The notes below the pieces were generated by a model that had not been told where the DNA came from, made no database searches, and saw only the letters and a list, made by a program, of their open reading frames with translations. Of a stretch of DNA of 64,000 nt, positions 1 through 10,649 are shown piece by piece. The position numbers were made by a program, and so were the translations under genes. Location: the NCBI GenBank assembly GCA_037127315.1, contig JBBBDQ010001026.1, positions 7,802,001 to 7,866,000 of the forward strand. Direction: 5' to 3'. The first letter of the stretch is position 1. The number at the start of each line of letters is the position of its first letter. This DNA comes from Ascarosepion bandense. Lineage: Eukaryota > Mollusca > Cephalopoda > Sepiida > Sepiidae.

Positions 1-132
1 GGATTCCTTTATCTACCTCTGAAAGTATCAGACTTCACCTGGCATGCTCTATCATGACAATCGTCAGATCAGACAAAAACTAGAGTTTTCCAGTCATCTC
101 TTTCCAGAATTCAAAAGCATTTACGCGGCCTT

Positions 133-250
133 GTGGGTGATGAGTCGTTTTCCACCCTAATACCACTTTCCAACGTTACAAACTTATCCCTACTCTATCG
201 CTATTTATATGGAAAATATTTGAGTGAGCTGCATTCATTGCTTCACCAGT
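133..250 (+). pseudogene. Divergent LINE reverse-transcriptase C-terminal scrap
   Basis: A short open stretch contains LSLLYRYLYGKYLSELHSLL. This lines up with the C-terminal block of the LINE-J polyprotein seen elsewhere in this window (ASLCLFYKYFHGFCSDEL at 5783-6121, minus strand). Only about 35 residues align, with no catalytic motif. It lies just upstream of a better LINE-J fragment in the same orientation, so it is probably an older or different LINE copy. The first 130 bases show nothing recognisable. Confidence 0.4.
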
Positions 251-282
251 TCTGTCCTTTACATCTAAAACCCGTGAAACAT

Positions 283-905
283 ACCATCCTGCACATATAT
301 AAATCTACCATCCACCCGTGCATTAAATACTGCTGCCATATCTGGTCGAGTGCCCCTGCTATCCCCCTAGGAGTCCTTGACAAAATCCAACGGTGAATCT
401 GTAATATGATCGATCTCGAACTGGCAGTTCAGATACAGTCACTTTCTCACCGGCGCAATGTGGCTTCCCTGTGTCTCTTCTACAAATACTTTCACGGTTT
501 CTGCTCCAATGAACTTAGCGCCCCAGTACCCCCTATACATGAATTTACTCGAACCACAATATTGGCAACTAGGTCCCACTCTTTTGCTGTGAAACAAATA
601 TAATGTAAACGCAAATTTTACTCGCACTTCCCGCCTGGGGAATTCCCTTCCGTTTACTTGCTTCCCCGACAGCTACAATCTCCAAGAATATAAATGTAAG
701 GTCAATAGTCATAATTTATTTCACTGATTTGCTCCTTTCTCTGTCTACTCCACTTTCATCAGTATTCTCATCTTTCTCTTACCCAAATCCTGATACCCCG
801 TATAACCTGTCACTCTTTCTCATAACTTTACTCCTATGTAACCCTCTGCGCACCAGTTGCAGTAAAATGCCTTGCTTCCGGCGATATGATTATAAAAAAA
901 AGGAA
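283..905 (+). pseudogene. LINE-J 3' fragment (C-terminus plus 3' UTR)
   Basis: Non-LTR retrotransposon remnant. Reading frames carry ILHIYKST, then RRNVASLCLFYKYFHGFCS, broken by stop codons near 395 and 600. The 3' UTR ends with the family tail: the word ATGCCTTGCTT, then GATATGATTATAAAAAAAA at about 880-902. The same tail closes copies at 12930, 62177 and, reversed, at 5597, 41243, 46991 and 61262. The copy is 5' truncated, as is usual for LINEs, and lacks the catalytic part of the reverse transcriptase. A second scrap of the same family (GCTTCCCTGACCGCTACAAT) sits at 934-953. Confidence 0.75.
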
Positions 906-953
906 CCGCTTCTTGGTGGAACCGTTTTCTAAGGGGATGCTTCCCTGACCGCT

Positions 954-1627
954 ACAATCTTAAACTCTTCATACCTAGTTTCAACGTTTATCTATTCCAC
1001 ATATTGTCATAATCTACAATTCCTACGTTCATAAATCAATCCCATTCAATCAACCCCATTCTTGAGGGGCTCTTGTGGCTAGCATTGGGAACAATAGTTT
1101 AATATTTTTTAGCGGGACAGAGAGAAACGCATAAAATTAATTAAAATAAAAAGAACGTGGTGGAGATCCATGATCGTACACGTATTGAAGGGATGCGATA
1201 CATGAAGGAAGAAATATTGTGGTAGGCACGACTGTGTGCATAGCTCATCGTATGGCCAGTTACAAAACCCAGGGCAGACAACCTAATTAAAAGAAAGTTA
1301 TGTTATTAGTTCTAACGACACGACGATGTATTTGTACATGCATTGAGTAAGCCATGGACACAGCTCAGTGAATATAAACTCGGATATCACGCTATGAGGT
1401 TTATAAATTTAATCCCAGGGTGGGTGAGGTTTGTTAATTTCAAAATGCATTTGAAATATATATTTAAATGGGCTTTAGGTATTAATTTTGTTGTAAAACA
1501 TACCTCATGTGAAAGTCGTTTAATTATGTACAAAATCTGGGATTGATTTCAAATTAAGACCCACCTAACGCAGACACAGCGTGAGAAGCATTTCCTGCGT
1601 TACATAAACACACACACATTATATATA
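954..1627. other. No recognisable gene
   Basis: AT-rich unique-looking sequence. Open frames are short and without known motifs. A CA/TA tract at 1610-1630 leads into the Tc1-like element. Confidence 0.6.
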
Positions 1628-1875
1628 TACAGTACTGTGCAAAAGTATTAGGACAAGAACTATTTTATCTTTTATAAGGCATCAAAATAATTACGACAAT
1701 TTACCAATCGCACCTAGTATATATACAGTACCGTGCAAAAGTATTAGGACAAGAACTATTTTATTTTTTATGAGGCATCAAAATAATTGCAACAATTTAC
1801 CAATCACACCTAGTATATATACAGTACTGTGCAAAAGTATTAGGACAAGAACTATTTTATCTTTTATAAGGCATA
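1628..1875 (+). repeat. Tc1 terminus repeated in tandem, 96 bp period
   Basis: The word TACAGTA(C/T)(T/C)GTGCAAAAG starts at 1628, 1724 and 1820, exactly 96 bases apart. The first two units are complete and the third continues into the element. Each unit holds the terminal sequence plus a subterminal segment with GCGATTGGTAAATTG in reverse complement. Confidence 0.9.
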
Positions 1876-1967
1876 TTGATTGACAGAAAAACAATTTAAT
1901 TAAAGTAATTTGATTTGATTTACTCAATAAATGCTTTAAAAAGAAAAATGCTTGTTAAAAATTAAAT

Positions 1968-2100
1968 TTAATATTTAGTATAATAGCCTTTTGCTTTGAT
2001 CACATCCTTCATTCTGTAAGGTAATGACATCATAAGCTTATTCAATGTATCTAATGGTATCTCCTGCCAAGCAGCTTGTATTTGTTCCCAAAGTGTGTCT
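1968..2100 (-). pseudogene. Tc1-type transposase C-terminus
   Basis: The frame reads DTLWEQIQAAWQEIPLDTLN and ends in VIKAKGYYTKY before a stop at 1968. This matches the end of Tc1-family transposases (typically NLWE, AW, IP, L, L, S(M/L)P, R, VI, AKG, T, KY). Only about 45 residues are similar. The upstream part of the open frame is not transposase-like. The catalytic aspartates are absent, so the fragment cannot act. Confidence 0.8.
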
Positions 2101-2332
2101 TGCGAAGTAAGATTAGATTTATAAATTCGAGAGGGGGGAATAAAAAAGTTAGTCATAGTCAAGGATAATAGAATAATGAGTATTTTCGAAATAACCTGTT
2201 TAATAGAAAATAGGAAAATTGTATATAACTTTTTTAATACATTTCTTTTACACCTAGTTTAAAATAATCGATATTAATTAGCAATTTATTTAGGTTTTCA
2301 CCCTGTATTTGAATTTCAGTGAGGTTTTCTAG

Positions 2333-2379
2333 AAAATCACCCCTGTCCTAATACTTTTTGGTAGGACAGGGGTGATTTT
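2333..2379. other. Perfect 18 bp hairpin inside the Tc1 element
   Basis: Left arm 2333-2350 (AAAATCACCCCTGTCCTA) and right arm 2362-2379 are exact inverted repeats around an 11-base loop. The loop contains ATACTTTTTGG, like the TAATACTTTTG word of the element's own end. It may be an inner palindromic duplicate of a subterminal segment. Confidence 0.85.
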
Positions 2380-2438
2380 AAACTTTATTTTGATGCCTCA
2401 TAAAAGATTAAATAGTTATTGTCTTACTAATTTTGCAC

Positions 2439-2441
<3 letters not shown>

Positions 2442-2486
<45 letters not shown>
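2442..2486. repeat. (TA)n microsatellite
   Basis: About 45 bases of pure TA, joining the Tc1-like right end to repeat E. Confidence 0.95.
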
Positions 2487-2490
<4 letters not shown>

Positions 2491-2660
2491 TTAAAAAAAG
2501 ATTAATTCAGTGATGTTGGATGATCATTTCGATATGAAAATCCCCACGGGGGATAACACATCACCTCAGCAACAGAAAAATCCATTCAGAAACTGGAGAA
2601 AAATCAGTCTAATTTTCCTTTTTAAATAGATTTGCAAAGAAATTAAAAAAGAAAAAGAAA
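2487..2660 (+). repeat. Dispersed repeat E
   Basis: Inverted homologue of 11521-11700. Shared words include GATGTTGGATGATCATTTC, CCCCACGGGGGATAACAC and AAATCAGTCTAATTTTCC. Both copies abut a (TA)n tract on the same side, so the tract appears to be part of, or a target of, the element. Coding potential was not seen. Confidence 0.8.
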
Positions 2661-3137
2661 AAGAAAAAAAAGAAAAAGATAAAACAAATTAAAATCAAAT
2701 AAACAAGAAAAGAAAAAATTGACATCGTCTGGGTTCGCAAAAAAAGGAAAGAGAATTGTAACTTAAAATTAACGGACGGCCGTGTTGAATTGATGTAAGG
2801 TTAAGCAACATGGAAAAAAGGTGGGAGATAAGAGAGATAAAGGAAGGAAGGGAGGTAAAAAGAAAAGAAAAGAAATAAAAAGTTTTATATATTACAGACG
2901 CTGGAGATATTCAAAAACCTAACTTCCCAAAAACGTTGAAGTATTAGAAAAAGGCCTTTACTTAAAAAGGCATAATTATTTTTAAAGGGAATAAAGAGTT
3001 ATAGGATTTAAAATATATTTTTTTAAAAATTAGGTCTGTATCATTTTTTAATATTAAAATAAAATTTTTAATATTAATTAGGATCGGGTTTTTGGAATTT
3101 ACCTTCCTGCTTTTTCCGCTTGGATTAAAGTATCTGA

Positions 3138-3200
<63 letters not shown>

Positions 3201-3270
3201 TGTTAGTTAAAAGTTAATGGACGTAAAGAACAGTGTACATAAAGTGAATGAATTATGGGCTTGTATCGCT
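2661..3270. other. No gene; purine-rich DNA and a (TA)n tract
   Basis: Runs of A/G-rich sequence (2640-2880) and then AT-rich DNA. A pure (TA)n tract lies at 3141-3198. Confidence 0.7.
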
Positions 3271-3755
3271 GCAGGAAAAAGGGCAGTCCAAAATGCCAAT
3301 GACAGATACTAAAATCAAGCAGGTACAGAAAATAAAATTCGTGGAAAGTGTTCTAACAGAGGATGTAAAGTGCGACACTGAGATCCGAGGTCGTTCTAGG
3401 ATAATAAAGAACGCATTTCAAAGCTAAGTAGATTTTTCAGAGACATGACAAATTCGTTGGAAACAAAGCAAACGGCACTGAATTGTTAGGTGTTAATTGT
3501 CCTCCTGTATGGCAGCAAATGATTGGCAACGTTGTCAAAGATGAAGGAAAGATTCGAAACAACAGATATGTGGTTCTACAAATGGATTGTGAGGATACCA
3601 TAGACCGAACATGTGAGCAACGTCAATGTTGTGGAGAGAATGGGAACAAAAATGAAGTTTATACTTAACATCAGAAAGATACAGCTGAAGTGTCTGGGAG
3701 ACGTAATGAGGAAGGAGTGCTTGAAGAGACTGATACTCACAGGTAGATAGTGGGA
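3271..3755 (+). pseudogene. RTE-type LINE reverse-transcriptase fragment
   Basis: Decayed copy of the RTE-like LINE family (the kind often annotated as craniofacial-development-protein-2-like). Translated pieces resemble KYLGSVLTEDG..CDTEIR, then MWFYRRMLRI and EHV, followed by the LKCLGDVMRKECLKRLILTG-like end, in shifting frames. Better copies are at 9761-10413 and 47555-48225. Catalytic motifs lie upstream of this fragment and are missing. Confidence 0.75.
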
Positions 3756-5344
3756 AATGTAATTTCATGGCAAATGTTTAAGAAGGTACCTCCGCAAAAT
3801 CACTGATAAAACAGCATAGTATGAAGGAAAAAGGCCCCAAACTAAATAAAAACAAAGTTTTATCGGCAAAATGTTTATATTATCATTAAGAGGATAGATC
3901 AAAGAATGTTTTAATTATTTTTTAAATTTTTTAATTATTTCTAACATGTTCGAGATTTTTGTCGAAGTCTTTTTTTTCTTACGTCAGTGGGAGATGTAAA
4001 TTGCCGCAACGTTTATTAAGTAAAAAAAAAAACGTAATATTGCACAATGCACTTTTTTGACCGTGAAAGACACATTAATTTGGAAATTCTTGCAAAAATC
4101 AAATAATGGTCAGATTTTGATAAAAATTTCAGGATTTATTCATAATTGACTGAAATCAATTTTGAAATAATTATTTTGTATAACATATCAGTAAATTTTT
4201 TTTTTTTACATATGTTATCCAACTGCCACTAATTAATTTCCAGAATGTTTAAAAATTCGACAGTGGGCTGCATTAAGCCTAATATAATTAAATTCAGGAG
4301 TCATTGGGAAATGCTAATCAACAGTTTTTTTTTCTCCAATAGTCCCCATCTTTCTAAAAAACAGGTCCGAATTGCGAAAAATGCAATAACTATGCCAATT
4401 TTTATGTGGATAAACTTCTGATTGCTTTTATGAACAATATAAATTAAGCATATCATAGTCTGAAAAGAAAAAAAAATTCAATGAATAATTAATTTTTACA
4501 AGAGTTATTTTCAATTTTTTTAAATTTTTTAATTATATATAAAAATTATATATAAAAAGTTTCAAAATTATTGTTAAATTCCTTCCTCTAATGGGCCGGC
4601 TAGGGTATGTTATTAATGCATGAAAACTACAATTACTAATCGAAAATTTAAAAGTTTAATACAAATAATTGACTCCGTCAATTTTTAAAATAATTAAAAC
4701 ATTTTAATTGTGTGCATTTTGATTGCCCGTATCTTTTTTGTACGGGTGGCCGTACGTGATATTTATTATGAAATAGTCACGTGATTCAAGGGTTGTCTTC
4801 CCTTACATAAAAAGTTAAATTCGTATATTTTTGTCGCCTATGGCCTACCTACTTAGCAGCTTCCGGTTCTCATTAACAGCTGTCATCACCTAGATAAACA
4901 CTTGACACCCGGACTACCGTAAATATTTCAGATAGTAAGCAAGTACATTGGTTTTAAATCTGATAAAGGTAAGTTTTAATTTTAAAAAATGACTTTAATA
5001 ACGTGTGAGCGAAGTATATTTTATTTTTGCCAGATTTTTAAAACAGAAAGGTGGCTACTGTTTAATGTATATGTAAATCAATCAAAAAAATGGCGGCACG
5101 TTTATATATTTTTTTTAATTTTTTTAATTTTAGATTCCAATCAATATAATTTCGGTTTAAAATACGCCAGTGTATTTTGTTTACTAGAATTAGTAAATTT
5201 AATCTCTTGACTTTCAATTAAAGCTAATTTTAAAACTAAAATATAACTTATTTATTTTAAAAATTTCATTTTAAAATCGGGTATCGAAAATTTATACTGA
5301 AAAGTGGAGGTATCTATGTTTAAGTGAGCAACAGTTTTTGATGT
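3756..5344. other. 1.6 kb AT-rich stretch without a recognised gene
   Basis: Mostly poly-A/T-rich sequence. The longest frame (4989-5210) is low complexity and resembles nothing I know. A diverged host intron or intergenic region is possible, but no exon, splice or promoter signal stands out. Confidence 0.6.
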
Positions 5345-5596
5345 GCGTTGTGGTGCAGTGGATATCAGCCAAGATGTGTGTCGTAGTGCTATGGATATCG
5401 GCTCGGAACGAGAAATCGGGGAGCCAAGTTCGAATACCAGTTGAATTCTTTGCATTCACTTACGCGTAAATACCCTTAAGAAATGTATTAATGCGTCTTT
5501 TTCCTCCAGTTATGGGTTAAATAACAGAACATATTGGGTTCTATGGCCTTGGCTGGCAACCAGTCTATCGCAGAAAGTAATGGCAACCTACTTTTT
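5345..5596 (+). mobile_element. SINE-A, tRNA-derived, 3' truncated
   Basis: The 5' end has tRNA-like Pol III boxes: an A-box-like TGGTGCAGTGGATATC and a B-box-like AAGTTCGAATACC. The head is partly duplicated (5347-5370 and 5378-5410). The conserved body follows, including CCAGTTATGGGTTAAATA and GGCAACCTACT. It ends in a T-run exactly where LINE-J (reversed) begins at 5597, so the usual 3' half (GTCATGTCTC...GACTGACTG) is lost. Confidence 0.85.
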
Positions 5597-7066
5597 TTTT
5601 TAATCATCTCACCCCAAGCAAGGCATTCCACTGCCACTATTGCGCATGGGGTTACATAGGAGAAGGTAAAGAGAAGGAGTGGTTAGACATAGGGAATGTC
5701 AGGAGGAAGGTGACAGATGAGTAAGGATAGCGAGGATGAGGGTTGGGCAGATGGGAAGAGTGTTTGATAGAATGGAAGCAGGTTAGTGCGTTAGGAGGTG
5801 TCTATTGACCTTACATTTAAACTCCTGGAGATTGTAGCCGTCGGGGAAGCAATCGTGTGGAAGAGAATTCCACAGTCGGGAAGTGCGAGGAAAGAAACTG
5901 TTGGAGTAGAAGTTACGGCTGCATTTTATCGGTTTCACTGTAAAAGGGTGGGATCTAGTTGCTAATCTAGTATCGCGTTCAAATTCGTATTTAGAGGGCA
6001 CCAGTGATCTAAGTTCATCGGAGCAGAAGCCGTGAAAGTATTTATAGAAGAGACACAGGGAAGCCACGTTGCGCCGGTGGGAGAGAGACTGCAGGCGGTC
6101 TGCCAAGTCGGTAGCTATCACATTGCAGACCCTCCTCTGAACCTTGTCGCGAAGCCCGAGAAGAACAGCAGGGGCACCCGACCAGATATGGCAGCAGTAT
6201 TCAATGCACGGGCGGATGGTAGATTTATAAATGTGCAGGATAAAACTTCCGGGCCCTACACAGAGAACCGACTTTCATAGCAGAGGATTTAGCAATGGAT
6301 TCGATATAGTCATTCCATTTGAGGTCCGCTGAAAGTGTGAGACCAAGGAGGCGTAATGTTTTACTCTCTGGGAGGCAAGCCTGGTCCATGCTAATGGGAG
6401 GTAGTTGAGATTGACGATGATGGTTAATTGAGAGTAGCTTCGTTTTAGAAGCATTAAAATTTACTAGCCATTTCTTACCCCAGTCCAATATGGATTGGAG
6501 GTCTTTTTCAATCTCGGCTGCGAGGTTAGCTTTGACGCCTACACCAGATTTTTGTAAGAGGCGGGAGTAAACTGTGGTGTCATCGGCGTACAAACCTATT
6601 TGGGCTCTTATGGAATCAGGGTGATCATTAATGTATATCAAGAAGAGTGTAGGAGCCTTGGGGGACACCTGCATTTGTATGGTAGTTCTGAGAGACATGT
6701 CCGTTTAATACCACCTTCATTGTGCGGTTAGAGAGGAATGACTGGATTAGTTCAAACAAATGTCCAGTTATACCATAGCACCGCAGTTTACATAGAAGGC
6801 CAGCATGCCAAACTCTGTCGAACGCCTTAGATATATCTAATGCAACGGTTCGGGCTTCGCCATTCCTGTCGAGTGCCTGGTATATGTACTCGGTGATGGT
6901 CGTTAGCATATCAGCAGTAGGCCTAGTGAAGCGGAAACCATATTGCTTGTCCGAGAGGAGCCTTTGTGCTGTGAGAAGCTGAACCACCTCGGCGTTGTAA
7001 ATGGCTTCGAACACTTTGCCAAAGATCGGAAGAAGGCTGATAGGGCGGTAATTTGCAGGGTCAGAC
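5597..7066 (-). mobile_element. LINE-J, the longest copy in the window
   Basis: 5'-truncated non-LTR retrotransposon of the CR1/Jockey-like group (clade assigned by inference). On the minus strand it runs from the fingers of the reverse transcriptase to the 3' tail. The tail at 5597-5660 is the reverse complement of the family end (ATGCCTTGCTTGGGGTGAGA, then GATTAAAAA). Endonuclease and N-terminal regions are missing. It is sandwiched between two SINE-A fragments (5345-5596 and 7069-7148), both with breakpoints at the LINE ends, which suggests recombination or nested insertion. Confidence 0.9.
5783..7066 (-). pseudogene. LINE-J reverse transcriptase, frameshifted
   Basis: Motifs in order on the minus strand: SDPANYRPISLLPIFGKVFE (RT motif 1), KQYGFR, ALDISKAFDRVWHAGLLCKL (motif A with catalytic Asp), GVPQGS (motif B), then after a frameshift near 6670 LYADDTTVYS (motif C with the catalytic YADD intact). 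Next come KTLRLLGLTLSADLKW, a second frameshift near 6240, and the C-terminal block RRNVASLCLFYKYFHG and SRNFYSNSFFPRTSRLWNSL, ending with a stop at 5783. In life the enzyme would copy LINE RNA into DNA at a nicked target. Here at least two frameshifts and the missing endonuclease make it a pseudogene. Confidence 0.9.
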
Positions 7067-7068
7067 TG

Positions 7069-7148
7069 TCCAGTCAGTCATGTCTCTTTCGAGACATGAT
7101 CGGCCAAGCGTGTATCACGTATGGCACTTCACTGACTGACTGACTGAC
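7069..7148 (+). mobile_element. SINE-A 3' end fragment
   Basis: Carries the SINE-A tail: CAGTCAGTCATGTCTCTTTC, the GAGACATGATCG hairpin partner, and a terminal GACTGACTGACTG repeat. It begins precisely at the LINE-J breakpoint. Confidence 0.8.
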
Positions 7149-7260
7149 ATTCTTAGTACCATGATCTCAGACTTTTGTCGCTAAGATATGACATCACATT
7201 TTTACTGAAGCAAATCATTCCTATTCTTTTCATGTTCCTTTGATAGACTTCCTCGTAATT

Positions 7261-7576
7261 TCAGTCAGTCAATTAAGCACCATACGTTTTACACACTTGG
7301 CGATCATGTCCCGAAAGAGACAAATCTGACTCAGCAGCTTTTTCCCGGAGTAGGTTGCCATTACTTTCTGTTGTAGACTGATTGTAAACCATGTCTACAG
7401 AACAAAATCTGACCTGCGATTTAACCCATAGGTGGAGAAATTAAAACGGATTAATGGCTTTATAAAGGGTATTTGTGCGTAATTGAATGAAACAAATTCA
7501 ACTAGAATTCGACTTCGTCTCCCCGATTTATTGTTCCGAACCGATATCCACGACACCACAAGGCACATCCTCATAA
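7261..7576 (-). mobile_element. SINE-A, near full length, diverged
   Basis: Reverse-complement copy from the GACTGACTG tail (7261) to the tRNA-like head near 7576. Boxes are recognisable but mutated (AGAATTCGACTTCG for box B on the plus strand). It faces the 7069-7148 fragment tail to tail. Confidence 0.85.
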
Positions 7577-7693
7577 TATACAATTCGTAATTTCTCCTTA
7601 CTCTTCTCTTACAGGAATGTCACTCAGTAAAACCTTTAACCAGTCATTGAACCTTGCACTGGGTAAATACAGGAAAACCGTTAAAAAAAAACA

Positions 7694-7875
7694 AAAAAAA
7701 ACAGGGACTATTTAAAAATCCAACAAAACCAAGAGTGATGGAAGAAAAATATTTTATTCAAAGCAATTGAAACCTTAAAACATGCCATTTAAGAAACAAT
7801 GATGGAATTTTCATTTTTTTAAAATTACGTCTTGTAGATAGCGTCCTCCTATACTAGTGCATTCTTGAAATCACA
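7694..7875 (-). mobile_element. Fragment of a Tc1/mariner-type transposon (copy 2)
   Basis: Repeats 8437-8620 closely (shared GATGGAAGAAAAATATTTTA and CAAAGCAATTGAAACCTT), so it is the same end of the element described at 8420-8789. It breaks off at the start of the tandem repeat D. Confidence 0.75.
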
Positions 7876-8211
7876 TCCTAAACAGGGACCAAAGAATGAG
7901 CCTCTTAACCTGTTTAATAGACGTGGGTGGAGTCTGAACCGGGCGATAGTTTAGTCTATCTACTCCAACTGAAAAAACAAAACAAAGTGAGAAGATTTGA
8001 AAAGAGAAAGCCGGAAACCACGTCATAAACAGGGAACAAGGGATGAGCCCCTTCACCTGTTCAATAGAGGTGGGGGAGTGTGAACCGGGCGATAGATAGA
8101 TCTCTCTACTCCAATTGAAAAAAAAAAACAGTAAGAAGATTGGAAAAGAGAAAGCTGGAAACCACATCCTAAACAGGGAACAAAGAATGAGCCTCTTAAC
8201 CTGTTCAATAG
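7872..8211 (-). repeat. Repeat D in tandem (about 145 bp, 2.4 copies)
   Basis: Three starts of AAACAGGGA(A/C)CAA at about 7881, 8026 and 8174. Each unit has CCGGGCGATAG and a TCTATCTACTCCAA-like end. Single copies at 53640-53775 and 55020-55160 are fused to the LINE-J 3' tail, which suggests repeat D is a short retroelement using LINE-J enzymes. Confidence 0.85.
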
Positions 8212-8285
8212 AAATTTAACAACTTTAAATTCGATTTGCAATAATTCAATAGAACTTTAACAACTTTAATTTCGATTTGCAATAA
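8204..8285. repeat. Tandem duplication of 41 bp
   Basis: Two units (8204-8244 and 8245-8285) share TTCAATAGAA, TTTAACAACTTTAA and TTCGATTTGCAATAA. Confidence 0.9.
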
Positions 8286-8358
8286 CTCATTTAGAAATTG
8301 GAGAGACAATAAAATTTGATAAACGAACGTTGTCAGTGGCATTTAAAACTTTATGAAT

Positions 8359-8382
8359 TCACACACACACACACACACACAC

Positions 8383-8419
<37 letters not shown>
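8359..8419. repeat. (CA)n(TA)n microsatellite
   Basis: Pure CA then TA, ending one base before the terminal inverted repeat of the next transposon. Confidence 0.95.
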
Positions 8420-8423
<4 letters not shown>

Positions 8424-8789
8424 GACCCAAAAAACGGGAACTTTTTAACAATTCAATAAGACCAAGAATGATGGAAGAAAAATATTTTATTCAAAGCAAT
8501 TGAAACCTTCAAACATGCCATTTAAGAAACAGTGATGAAATTTTCACTTTTTAAAAATGACGTTCTCTAGATGGCGTCCTCCGAATGCATTCGTGAAATC
8601 TGTTGTTGAGATTCCTCAATGACCGCTGCAACATCTCAGCTAGGATACTGTGAATTTCATCCTGAATTCTCTGTTTTAACTCATCCATAGTTCTTGGTCC
8701 AGCCTTGTAAACCTTACTCTTGAGATAGCCCCACAAGAAAAAAATCACAGACAAATAAAAAATTCCCGTTTTTTTTTTTTGGTCGCCTT
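8420..8789 (-). mobile_element. Internally deleted Tc1/mariner-type transposon
   Basis: Ends are inverted: GGGTGACCCAAAAAACGGGAA at the left, and at the right the complement of AAGGCGACCAAAAAAAAAAA followed by CGGGAATT. TA lies on both sides. Total length is only 370 bases, so most of the transposase is gone. Confidence 0.8.
8551..8754 (-). pseudogene. Transposase C-terminal fragment
   Basis: The frame reads FFLWGYLKSKVY, then GPRTMDELKQRIQDEI and MLQRSLRNLNNRFHECI. FFLWGYLK(S)KVY followed by P(R)T(x)ELK is the block just after the last catalytic Asp in a large group of Tc1/mariner transposases common in animals. The sequence is intact over about 60 residues but starts inside the protein. 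The catalytic residues lie outside. Confidence 0.8.
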
Positions 8790-9310
8790 ATATATTAAAA
8801 ATCAAAAACAGTGATAGTTGTTTAATGCAAATCAATAGCTCAAGTTTTACTATAAAAATCATTTGAAGTACGAGTTTCGGTTGTAAAGTTCATAGGCTAA
8901 GATACACTCATTAAATGTAACTAAATGCGATTTATTTTTTTAATTATTTCCCCCTTTCAGTCTACACACTGCTTCCGTGTGTGTTGTATTGCTTGCATTT
9001 TCCTTGGTAAAGAAGCTCTCATCCCGTTGGTGAAATAGCAATATAAGATATGACGTCATCATCCCTGCGATACTATATCCCAGCCATGTGTTTTCATGCT
9101 GCGTAATAGATGATAGCCAGATGGCTACAACTCAGGAAAATGGGGAGAGTGATCAACTAATTCAAAGCTAATTTCACACTCAGCAGCCATTGAAACGAGT
9201 TGTGTGCTGGAGCATTTACCAAAATCACTTTCCTCAGTGTTGTCCAACCTATGTTCTACATAGACTGTCGTTACTGACTCAGCAAGTTGGCATATTAGTC
9301 TCCATTAATC
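8790..9310. other. No recognised gene
   Basis: Mixed-composition DNA with only short frames and no repeat family that I can match elsewhere in the window. Confidence 0.5.
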
Positions 9311-9464
9311 ATGTGATATTTTGACGTCAATAAGCACAATGTTTTTTAGTAGTTATTGCCAAGTGGATATTTCTAAATGAAATTAGAATGGTTCTTTTGT
9401 TATTATTACTTTGCAAAATTTTGCATGATGTGATATTTTGACGTCAATAAGCACAATGCTTTTT
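9311..9464. repeat. 37 bp direct repeats around a Tc1 end fragment
   Basis: ATGTGATATTTTGACGTCAA and the following TAAGCACAATG occur at 9311 and again at 9428, 117 bases apart. The stretch between them holds TTGCCAAGTGGATA and TTTGCAAAATTTTGCA, which match the Tc1-derived MITE at 48996-49611. Confidence 0.85.
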
Positions 9465-9760
9465 GTATATCCCAAAAATGAGACTATCACCTTCCCTTGG
9501 CTTACTTTGAAGTAGGTGAGGAGTTGGGTTTCTACTAAATAGATGGTTATTTTATCTCTGGATCAAAGAGATGAAACCAACACTTATCCTGGTTTGGGAA
9601 ACGTTTAGAGAAATAAGTTAAACCTGAAGTGATCAACTTGGTGCGCTTTTGATCAGGAATCAGACGTTGCATTCACCGAACAGAATTCTTCGTTATTGCA
9701 AGTACATTTTGCAGAATTTTCTCAAGAGATATGATAATAGCATTGGATTTTGTTTTTATA

Positions 9761-10413
9761 AGGGTCGCCCAAAATGCCAAATACAGGTGGGGGATACTAC
9801 AATTAAGCAGGTACAAAAATTCAAATACCTGGGTAGTGTTCTAACAGAAGACGGAAATTGCAACACAGAGATCCAAAGGAGAAATAGCGAAGTAAGCACT
9901 CCAGAAGTTGAGTAAAGTATTAAGAAACAGGACAATTTTGCTAGAAACAAAGAGTAGAGTACTAGATTGCTATGTGATGTCAGTTCTTCAATATGACAGT
10001 GAAGGTTGGACAATATCTTCGAAGATGAAATAAAAACTTGAAGCAACTGAAATGTGGTTCTACAGAAGGATGCTGCGAATATCATGGATCGAGCATGTGA
10101 GCAATAATGAGGTTTTTGAAAGAATGGAAACGAAAAGTAAATTAATACTGAGCATCAAGAAGAAACAGCTACAGTTCCTGGGACATGCAATGAGGAAGGA
10201 GGGCTTAGAGAACCTGATACTAACAGGCCAGATAGAGTGAAAAAACAGGAGAAAGTAGCGGATAACATATTTGAAGGACCTGATGAGGTAGATGACTGAA
10301 CAAGGGTTGCGAGATGTTACAGGAGAAAGCGTACTAAGAGCCACCAAGGACAGGGAGATGTGTAAAGTCATGATCGCCTACGCCCTGAAAGGACAGGACA
10401 CATGAAAGAAGAA
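9761..10413 (+). pseudogene. RTE-type LINE, C-terminal part and 3' end
   Basis: One of the better RTE copies. Frames read TIKQVQKFKYLGSVLTEDGN, NTEIQRR, then LDCYVMSVLQYDSE, MWFYRRMLRISWIEHVSNNE and LQFLGHAMRKEGLENLILTG. The 3' end is GACACATGAAAGAAGAAG; other copies have a long (GAA)n tail here, the usual way RTE elements finish. At least two frameshifts and stops break it. Polymerase motifs would lie upstream and are absent. Neighbouring upstream DNA (9465-9760) shows nothing recognisable. Confidence 0.85.
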
Positions 10414-10581
10414 GTCAGTTGCCTGCCACACATCACTATGTAGTGAAAAAACGCAACGTTTTCCTCAGTGGTAGCAGATGCAAGACGTCCAGACCTTGGA
10501 TCATTTTCAAATTTTTCCATTCTCCTCCTAAATTTATCTGCTTATTTTTGCACTCTTGTTTTAGCTTGAGTGTCGTTCCCC

Positions 10582-10649
10582 AACCGTTTTCTTTGAAATT
10601 ATACTAAAACAGACTAACATACATAATAAAAATTTCAAAGAAAACGGTT
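10582..10649. other. 19 bp perfect inverted repeat
   Basis: AACCGTTTTCTTTGAAATT at 10582-10600 is the exact reverse complement of 10631-10649, with a 30-base loop. Possible short foldback element; no other copy was seen. Confidence 0.8.

Larger units (their letters stand above)
1628..2445 (-). mobile_element. Decayed Tc1-like DNA transposon
   Basis: The left end starts with TACAGTACTGTGCAAAAGTA and the right end at 2445 is its inverted counterpart (TTTTGCACAGTACTA). The terminal similarity extends inward about 60 bases through a shared TTTATAAGGCATCAAAAT-like stretch. Between the ends lies the C-terminal part of a Tc1-type transposase on the minus strand. At about 0.8 kb the element is well under a usual Tc1 length and has lost the DDE core. 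Its left terminus is repeated in tandem (separate entry). It is bordered on the right by a (TA)n tract, so its TA target duplication cannot be read. Confidence 0.8.
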
